This document shows positions 57,147 through 64,000 of a stretch of 64,000 nt of DNA, one piece after another. Positions within the stretch are counted from its first letter, which is position 1, and the number at the start of each line of letters is the position of its first letter. Source of the DNA: Proteus terrae subsp. cibarius (GTDB taxonomy: Bacteria; Pseudomonadota; Gammaproteobacteria; Enterobacterales; Enterobacteriaceae); the NCBI RefSeq assembly GCF_011045835.1, contig NZ_CP047349.1, positions 434,001 through 498,000 on the forward strand, given 5' to 3'. The position numbers were made by a program, and so were the translations under genes. The notes under the pieces are model-generated. The model saw only the letters and a program-made list of their open reading frames with translations. It was not told the origin of the DNA and made no database searches.

Positions 57147-58454
57147 TTAAATAAATTTTAAGAAAGGAGAAATACAAAGTAGGATGCCTGTAAAGATAAT
57201 TAAATACAGTGATCCACCTTTATAGCGGTGCAATGAAGGTACTTTGTAAACTAAATAAGCAGGAATAAGACAACCTACAATCCCGAAAATAGGACTACAG
57301 ATTGAAGTGAACATTAATACTGGCAGATTAAGAACAATGGCTCCCCACGCAATAACGACAGTGAAAATGACAATACAGAGCGAGAGGATTTTCTGATTAA
57401 TTTTTTCTGCGGGAATAATACGAGTAAGAGCATTCATGACTAAGCCTTGTACTGCTTCTTTAAAGCCAAGATAAACCCCAAAGAATGCTGTCATTAATGC
57501 AAAGATGTTGAGTGCCACACCAACAGGAGTCACATATTTAGCTGCATCACCTTCAATAAATTGTGCTGCGATCGCTAGTGCAGAAATATTCTGCTCATAG
57601 GCTTTAACCGCTTCATCATGTCCAATGGCAAAAGTAAAAGAAACGGCATAGAAGAAAACAACACAAAATAGTGTACCAAAAGAGATATTCATGGCTCTTA
57701 GGGCTTTGTAGCGAGCGATTTCAATCGACTTATTTTTGGCACGATAAGAAATTACCATTGGGCTAAGGGATTGAATAAAGAGTATAGAAGTGAGCGTAAA
57801 AGGTAGGGTAATAATAGCGTTTTTAATTAATAGACTAAAAGGCGGGAAGGCATCGATATTTTTCGATAAATCCCACATACTGATCATCATGACACCCAGC
57901 GCAAACACAACTAATAATTTAGATAACACCATAAAGCTTGAGATTTTAAATAATAACTCTTCACTTCGTGATGCAATTAAAACGAGAAATGAGATAAGAA
58001 TTAGGCCATAGAATGGATTTTCTGACAGTAATCCTTCTGTTACGCCAAAGGTGTGTAGATAAGATGCTGTATCATTAGTCAGCGCTGTTGGATAAGCAAA
58101 AATCCAAATCACTAACATCAAGAAGTAAAGTAACCCTAAAAACATTCCCCAGTTTTTACCAAGATAACCTTCGATAACACTAGGGTAGTCTTTACATTCT
58201 TTAGAATCGGCAAGGGTATTAATAAACAGGCGTTGAAAGAGGTACATGGCAGGGTAGCCAATAATAGAAGAGAGTAAAAATACCCATAATCCAATTAAGC
58301 CAACTTGTACGGGTAAAAAAACAATACCAGCACCAATTGCCATACCGATACTGATAATAATCCACCCCATATCGGTATTATCAAATCGAGTTAATTTTTT
58401 CCATTCTTCTTTTGAGAGAGAGGCCCTATCAACTTTTTGTTCTAATAAGGTCAT
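57147..58454 (-). CDS. HAAAP family amino acid permease (YhaO/SdaC-like)
   Basis: 435 residues with 11 helices. DMGWIIISIGMAIGAGIVFLP is the N-terminal helix signature of the hydroxy/aromatic amino acid permease family (serine, threonine, and in CyuP/YhaO cysteine). Proton-coupled uptake at the inner membrane. First gene of a two-gene unit with the PatB-type lyase and divergent from an Lrp/AsnC regulator, the same logic as the E. coli cysteine system cyuPA-cyuR (yhaOM-decR), though with a different lyase. Substrate inferred from context. Confidence 0.82.
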   Translation of the reverse strand: MTLLEQKVDRASLSKEEWKKLTRFDNTDMGWIIISIGMAIGAGIVFLPVQVGLIGLWVFLLSSIIGYPAMYLFQRLFINTLADSKECKDYPSVIEGYLGKNWGMFLGLLYFLMLVIWIFAYPTALTNDTASYLHTFGVTEGLLSENPFYGLILISFLVLIASRSEELLFKISSFMVLSKLLVVFALGVMMISMWDLSKNIDAFPPFSLLIKNAIITLPFTLTSILFIQSLSPMVISYRAKNKSIEIARYKALRAMNISFGTLFCVVFFYAVSFTFAIGHDEAVKAYEQNISALAIAAQFIEGDAAKYVTPVGVALNIFALMTAFFGVYLGFKEAVQGLVMNALTRIIPAEKINQKILSLCIVIFTVVIAWGAIVLNLPVLMFTSICSPIFGIVGCLIPAYLVYKVPSLHRYKGGSLYLIIFTGILLCISPFLKFI

Positions 58455-58713
58455 ACATGTAATCCCATGTGAAAGTAAAATTTATAGTATTTGTTTTGTT
58501 AAGTTTATTTTTGGAACATGATTTCTAATCATTTTGTATTAGCTGAATAACGATACTTCGAAAATTATTTTAGCAATTAGTGTGATTAATTATTTCTCCA
58601 TATTGGAAGCTAGATGGACTTATTTATTAATAAAATTCGCTAAAATTTAGTTATGAATTAATTATCTTTGATAAAAAAGTTATTTTGATTAATGTCACAG
58701 AGGTGCGAATAGA

Positions 58714-59172
58714 ATGGATCTTGACAAAACGGATATGGGGATACTTAAGCTGTTACAGGAAGAAGGGCGATTAAATAATTCGGAAATTGCTAAGCGTGTT
58801 TTTTTATCCCCACCGGCTTGTTGGAAGCGACTTAAGACATTAGAAAAGGGAGTGATAAAGAGTTATCGAGCGATAATTGAACCTAAGCATTTAGGGTTTA
58901 ATTTTTATGCATTTATGAACATCACGTTAGATCTGCATTCTGAAGATAATATGGCGCATTTTGAACAAGAAATAATGAAAATTGATAATGTGATTTCTTG
59001 TCATAATATCTCAGGCCGATACGACTATATGTTGCAACTGGTTGTTAAAGATATGGAAGATTTTCACAACGTTTCAATGATGAAAGTGCGTGCCATTGGT
59101 AATATTAAAGAGATGAATACCAGTTTTAGCATTCGAGAAATAAAACCTTTTAAAGGGTTTCCTATTAAATAA
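58714..59172 (+). CDS. Lrp/AsnC family transcriptional regulator (DecR/CyuR-like)
   Basis: 152 residues. N-terminal helix-turn-helix DKTDMGILKLLQEEGRLNNSEIAKRVFLSPPACWKRLKTLE and a C-terminal RAM ligand-binding domain with GRYDYMLQLVVKDM. PACWKRLK resembles DecR/CyuR, the cysteine-sensing activator. Divergent from the permease-lyase pair by 259 bp, which probably holds its target promoter. Effector not known directly. Confidence 0.85.
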   Translation: MDLDKTDMGILKLLQEEGRLNNSEIAKRVFLSPPACWKRLKTLEKGVIKSYRAIIEPKHLGFNFYAFMNITLDLHSEDNMAHFEQEIMKIDNVISCHNISGRYDYMLQLVVKDMEDFHNVSMMKVRAIGNIKEMNTSFSIREIKPFKGFPIK

Positions 59173-59199
59173 ATACATATCAGAAAATCTGCAATAAAA

Positions 59200-59225
59200 A
59201 AGGCATAGTTAATAAACTATGCCTT
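59200..59225. terminator. Terminator between the Lrp-family gene and accC
   Basis: Perfect 11-bp stem AAGGCATAGTT / AACTATGCCTT with a 4-base loop, A run before and T run after; bidirectional between convergent genes. Confidence 0.88.
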
Positions 59226-59245
59226 TTCTTGTTAAGTGAGAAAGA

Positions 59246-60595
59246 TTATTTCTCAGCTAAACCTAAACGTTTTTCAAGGTAGTGAATATTGGTACCACCT
59301 TTTTGGAATTGCTCATCATTCATAATGAACTGGTGTAGTTCAATATTGGTTTTAATACCATCAATGATAAGTTCTGCCAACGCATTCTTCATACGAGAGA
59401 TCGCGATTTCGCGTGTTTCACCGTAAGTGATCAATTTACCAATCATTGAATCATAGTGAGGTGGAACAGTATAACCTGCGTAAATATGCGATTCCCAACG
59501 AACGCCAAATCCACCTGGTGAGTGGAATCGAGTGATCGTACCAGGGCTTGGCATGAAGGTTTTTGGATCTTCTGCGTTGATACGACATTCAATTGCATGA
59601 CCATGAACATTAATTTGATCTTGGGTTACTGATAAAGGTAAGCCTGATGCAATGCGTAACTGTTCTTTGATTAAGTCGATGCCAGTGATCATTTCTGTTA
59701 CTGGATGTTCAACCTGAATACGGGTGTTCATCTCAATAAAGTAGAATTCACCATTTTCATACAGGAATTCGAATGTACCTGCACCACGATAGCCGATTTC
59801 AATACATGCGTTCGCACAGCGTTCGCCGATATTTTTACGGATTTCAGGGGTAATACCCGGTGCTGGTGCTTCTTCAACCACTTTTTGGTGACGACGTTGC
59901 ATTGAGCAATCACGTTCAGCCAAATAGATTGCATTACCTTGACCATCAGCCATAACTTGAATTTCAACATGGCGTGGGTTTTCAAGGTATTTTTCCATGT
60001 ATACCATGTCGTTGCTAAATGCCGCTTTTGCTTCCGCACGCGTCATTGTAATGGATTGTTCTAGATCTTTTTCAGAACGAACAACACGCATACCGCGTCC
60101 ACCACCGCCACCAGAGGCTTTGATGATAACTGGGTAGCCAATACGTTTAGCAATTTCAATATTTTTTGCAGTGTCGTTACCTAAAGGACCATCTGATCCT
60201 GGTACACAAGGAACACCTGCTTTTTTCATCGCTTCGATAGCAGAAACTTTGTCACCCATTAGGCGGATGGTTTCAGCTTTTGGACCGATAAAAATAAAGC
60301 CTGAACGTTCAACTTGCTCTGCGAAATCAGCATTTTCAGACAGGAAACCGTATCCTGGATGAATGGCTTGTGCGCCACTGATCTCAGCCGCTGCAATAAT
60401 TGCAGGGATATTTAGGTAACTTTTTGCTGAAGCAGCGGGACCAATACAGATAGTCTCGTCTGCCAGCAGAACGTGTTTTAAATCACGGTCTGCCGTGGAG
60501 TGAACAGCAACTGCTTTGATCCCAAGCTCTTTACATGCTCTTAGGATACGCAGTGCTATCTCACCACGGTTGGCAATGAGGATTTTTTCTAGCAT
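59246..60595 (-). CDS. accC: Acetyl-CoA carboxylase biotin carboxylase subunit
   Basis: 449 residues. ATP-grasp enzyme: N-terminal [17 protein letters not shown], glycine-rich ATP loop [14 protein letters not shown], catalytic [26 protein letters not shown] region, [13 protein letters not shown] [12 protein letters not shown]. It carboxylates the biotin on AccB with ATP and bicarbonate, the first half reaction of fatty acid synthesis. Twelve bp after accB in one operon. Confidence 0.97.
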   Translation of the reverse strand: MLEKILIANRGEIALRILRACKELGIKAVAVHSTADRDLKHVLLADETICIGPAASAKSYLNIPAIIAAAEISGAQAIHPGYGFLSENADFAEQVERSGFIFIGPKAETIRLMGDKVSAIEAMKKAGVPCVPGSDGPLGNDTAKNIEIAKRIGYPVIIKASGGGGGRGMRVVRSEKDLEQSITMTRAEAKAAFSNDMVYMEKYLENPRHVEIQVMADGQGNAIYLAERDCSMQRRHQKVVEEAPAPGITPEIRKNIGERCANACIEIGYRGAGTFEFLYENGEFYFIEMNTRIQVEHPVTEMITGIDLIKEQLRIASGLPLSVTQDQINVHGHAIECRINAEDPKTFMPSPGTITRFHSPGGFGVRWESHIYAGYTVPPHYDSMIGKLITYGETREIAISRMKNALAELIIDGIKTNIELHQFIMNDEQFQKGGTNIHYLEKRLGLAEK

Positions 60596-60607
60596 GGACC
60601 TGCCTCG

Positions 60608-61078
60608 TTATTCGATAACAAAGAGTGGAGCGTCAAACTCAACGTTGTCGCCATCTTGGCAAAGGATAGATTTAACAACACCCGCTTTGTCAGATTCAAT
60701 CTGGTTCATCATTTTCATTGCTTCAACGATGCACAGAGTATCGCCTACATTGACTTGCTGACCGACTTCAACAAATTTCTTAGCTTCAGGGCTTGGTGAG
60801 CGGTAGAACGTTCCGACCATTGGTGAACGTACAACGTGACCGCTGATTTCTTGCGCTGGTGTAGCCGCTGGTGTTTCTGGCGCTACAGGCGCAACTGCAT
60901 TTGCTAATGCAGGTTGTGGTGCCACTGGTGCCGCAAAATATTGCTGAGGAGCCATTTGACCCTGGAGGCCAGAGTTACGACTAATACGTACTGACTCTTC
61001 ACCTTCAGAGATTTCCAGTTCAGAAATGCCAGACTCTTCGACTAGCTCGATCAGTTTTTTAATTTTACGAATATCCAT
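60608..61078 (-). CDS. accB: Biotin carboxyl carrier protein of acetyl-CoA carboxylase
   Basis: 156 residues. N-terminal domain [17 protein letters not shown], an Ala/Pro-rich flexible linker (about 42-76) and the biotinyl domain with the biotinylated Lys122 in [12 protein letters not shown]. The thumb [13 protein letters not shown] is present. It swings biotin between AccC and the AccAD transferase. Between aroQ and accC. Confidence 0.97.
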   Translation of the reverse strand: MDIRKIKKLIELVEESGISELEISEGEESVRISRNSGLQGQMAPQQYFAAPVAPQPALANAVAPVAPETPAATPAQEISGHVVRSPMVGTFYRSPSPEAKKFVEVGQQVNVGDTLCIVEAMKMMNQIESDKAGVVKSILCQDGDNVEFDAPLFVIE

Positions 61079-61111
61079 GAGTTGATTCCGTACTCTTTTT
61101 GATGTTTTTTA

Positions 61112-61555
61112 TTAAGACAAGCGGCTGACCGCTGCCTGTAAAGCAAACCGATAACCTTCTGCACCTAATCCACAGATTACGCCTGTTGCGATATCAGAGA
61201 GATATGAATGGTGACGGAAAGGCTCCCGACTGTAGACATTGGACAGGTGAATTTCAATAAATGGAATATCCACCCCTAATAATGCATCACGCAGTGCAAC
61301 ACTGGTATGCGTGAAAGCTGCAGGGTTGATTAATATATAATCGACATTACCCCGAGCTGCATGAATTTTATTTATCAGCTCAAATTCAGCGTTAGACTGA
61401 AAATGACTGAGTTTCACATTTAATGCCTGAGCATCTGCTGACAAACTTTGAACGATATCATCCAGAGTTAAGTGTCCGTAGGTTTCCGGCTCTCTTGTTC
61501 CAAGCAGGTTTAGATTCGGACCATTCAGGAGCAAAATATGAAAATTTTCCGACAT
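61112..61555 (-). CDS. aroQ: 3-dehydroquinate dehydratase, type II
   Basis: 147 residues. Type II dehydroquinase: [19 protein letters not shown] with the catalytic Tyr, [30 protein letters not shown], and [17 protein letters not shown]. It makes 3-dehydroshikimate in the shikimate pathway. It stands 33 bp before accB, the aroQ-accB-accC order of many gammaproteobacteria; E. coli lacks this gene and uses type I AroD instead. Confidence 0.96.
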   Translation of the reverse strand: MSENFHILLLNGPNLNLLGTREPETYGHLTLDDIVQSLSADAQALNVKLSHFQSNAEFELINKIHAARGNVDYILINPAAFTHTSVALRDALLGVDIPFIEIHLSNVYSREPFRHHSYLSDIATGVICGLGAEGYRFALQAAVSRLS

Positions 61556-61985
61556 TATGCTTCTATCTCCGTCAATTCGTCAACGAAATGACAAAATAAC
61601 CTGTGCTTTTCGTTTTGTCATCTTTTATTGTATCCAATGCTACGATACATATCACAAAGTCCGACATTATAGACATTTCACAGAAGATAACAGCAAAATA
61701 CTGGTCTAATCAGGGAGTGAAGGGTTTATTTTGATGAAAAGTTAAAAGTTTTTACAAGATTGTAAATGCAAGAAAGCAAAATAAATAGGTGTCTAAAAAA
61801 TAATCATAACACCACGTTATTTATTGATGTCACTGGAAATCTGAGCTTCTTTGAGATTAATCATCAATATATGTCATAAATGTGATCTACATCACAATTT
61901 GGTATCTCTACTACACACAAAGAAGCTTATTCTGGCATTAAATAAGGTGAGTTAACGCCAGAAATAAGCAGATAAAAACCAAAAA
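61556..61985. promoter_or_regulatory. aroQ-accBC upstream region
   Basis: 430 bp between acuI and aroQ. It contains a TATAAT (minus strand, 61666-61671), a perfect CRP site at 61881-61896 and a small stem ATAAC/GTTAT (61806-61820) followed by a T run on the minus strand. Expected to drive aroQ-accB-accC; no ORF seen. Confidence 0.55.
61881..61896. promoter_or_regulatory. CRP binding site between acuI and aroQ
   Basis: TGTGATCTACATCACA, both half sites perfect with 6-bp spacer. It is about 325 bp from the aroQ start and 90 bp from the acuI stop, so its target promoter is unclear. Confidence 0.7.
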
Positions 61986-62960
61986 TTAGAGTTTTACTAG
62001 GGTTCGACCTGTTACCTGATTATCCATAATCATTTGGGCATAACGAGGAACTTCATCAAGCGTAATTTCAGTCGTCGCTTGTTGATAGAACGTTTCTGGC
62101 AGTAATTTTAACAAACGTTGCCAAACTTGAGCGCGTTTTTCAGCTGGGAAATAAACCGAATCGACGCCTTGTAAGCGAACATTACGTAAAATAAAAGGCA
62201 TGACTGTCGTTGGTAAAGAGAAACCACCCGCTAATCCACAAGCTGCTACTGTTCCGTTATAGTTTGTTTGTGACAGAATATTGGCAAGAATTTGCCCACC
62301 TACGGTATCAATTGCACCCGCCCAGTGTTGTTTATCTAAAGCCTTACCCGCAGGCTCAAACTCTTCACGAGTGATAATATTTTTAGCACCAAGTTTGCGT
62401 AAATAGTCATGGTTACTTGCTCTGCCACTTAGTGCGGTAACTTGGTAACCTAATGCTGTTAGTAAACTAATGGCGGTACTTCCGACACCACCACTGGCTC
62501 CTGTGACTAAAATATCACCACTTTCAGGAGTGACTCCGCCTTGTTCTAATGCCATTACACAAAGCATGGCAGTAAAACCAGCAGTCCCAATTGTCATGGC
62601 ATTTTTTAAAGAGAGTCCTTCTGGTACTACAGTTAGCCAATCACCTTTTACACCAGCTTTTTGTGCAAGCCCACCCCAGTGACTTTCACCTACACCCCAG
62701 CCAGTTAATAAAACATGTTGACCAATATGGAAGCGAGGATCTTCGGTGTGATGAACAACACCTGAAAAATCGATACCTGGTACCATTGGGAATTGGCGCA
62801 GTATTTTTCCTTTGCCTGTGATCGCGAGTCCATCTTTATAGTTAAGCGTTGAGTAATGGATATCGACAATAACCTCATGAATAGGAAGTTTTTTTTCATC
62901 AACACTCTGTACACTGGCACTGAGTTTGTTGTCATTTTGTTCTACTAATAATGCTTTCAT
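61986..62960 (-). CDS. acuI: Acrylyl-CoA reductase AcuI (YhdH)
   Basis: 324 residues, zinc-free MDR (quinone oxidoreductase-like) protein. STLNYKDGLAITGKGKI, PMVPGIDFSGVV and the NADPH loop VTGASGGVGSTAISLL are hallmarks. It reduces acryloyl-CoA to propionyl-CoA, detoxifying the electrophile. Neighbouring accB as in E. coli yhdH; single gene. Confidence 0.93.
   Translation of the reverse strand: MKALLVEQNDNKLSASVQSVDEKKLPIHEVIVDIHYSTLNYKDGLAITGKGKILRQFPMVPGIDFSGVVHHTEDPRFHIGQHVLLTGWGVGESHWGGLAQKAGVKGDWLTVVPEGLSLKNAMTIGTAGFTAMLCVMALEQGGVTPESGDILVTGASGGVGSTAISLLTALGYQVTALSGRASNHDYLRKLGAKNIITREEFEPAGKALDKQHWAGAIDTVGGQILANILSQTNYNGTVAACGLAGGFSLPTTVMPFILRNVRLQGVDSVYFPAEKRAQVWQRLLKLLPETFYQQATTEITLDEVPRYAQMIMDNQVTGRTLVKL

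Positions 62961-64000
<1,040 letters not shown>

Overview
The window is a contiguous stretch of enterobacterial chromosome, AT-rich and densely coding. Protein identities and gene order (hybG, gdx, frdABCD/epmA, glpTQ/glpABC, yhhQ-tusA-zntA-yhhN, rsmD, ftsYEX-rpoH, ugp, dusB-fis, prmA, panF, accBC, mreB) follow the E. coli/Morganellaceae backbone. The low G+C, ERIC elements, type II dehydroquinase (aroQ) before accB and lineage-specific insertions point to Proteus or a close relative; the species cannot be fixed from sequence reading alone. No tRNA, rRNA, IS element, prophage or CRISPR array was seen.

Layout. 1-0.5 kb: end of a hydrogenase-2 maturation operon (hypA/hybF, hybG). 0.5-6.2 kb: a guanidine exporter under a guanidine-II riboswitch, then fumarate reductase frdABCD divergent from epmA. 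6.3-8.9 kb: an uncharacterised membrane operon with two LemA paralogues around a GIDE/BAM-like membrane protein. 9-16.3 kb: glycerol-3-phosphate (G3P) regulon glpTQ / glpABC. 16.4-18.8 kb: glycerol dehydrogenase plus a DhaM-like phosphotransfer protein lacking both expected phosphorylation histidines. 19-25 kb: yhhQ, tusA, ZntR-type promoter and zntA, yhhN, yhhM, yhhL, rsmD. 25.3-29.9 kb: ftsY (with 126-bp tandem repeats), ftsE, ftsX, rpoH. 30-34.5 kb: glycerate kinase with its 3' end rewritten by ERIC, a triplicated ERIC block, panM, an MFS pump with a divergent MarR regulator sharing a 40-bp palindrome, loiP. 35-40 kb: ugpBAEC and divergent ugpQ, each with a Pho box. 40.4-44 kb: carbamate kinase, CynX-type MFS, acyltransferase. 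44-51.3 kb: accessory island with a large autotransporter whose ESPR signal sequence is out of frame at homopolymeric A tracts, an acidic unknown protein, a SUKH protein, and a SatD gene followed by a truncated DUF3307 partner. 51.4-55.6 kb: fis, dusB, prmA, panF, yhdT. 55.9-59.2 kb: a probable cysteine/sulfur amino acid locus (PatB-type lyase, HAAAP permease, Lrp-family regulator). 59.2-64 kb: accC, accB, aroQ, acuI and the start of mreB, with no csrD between acuI and mreB.

Functional links. Phosphodiester/G3P use is a strong theme: GlpQ and UgpQ release G3P, GlpT and UgpBAEC import it, GlpABC oxidises it anaerobically to DHAP with quinone reduction, and fumarate reductase can consume those electrons. 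CRP, GlpR and PhoB sites are legible. The items most worth follow-up are the frameshifted (possibly slippage- or phase-controlled) autotransporter, the histidine-less DhaM-like protein, the SatD/DUF3307 remnant with tandem operators, and the LemA-GIDE-LemA operon.
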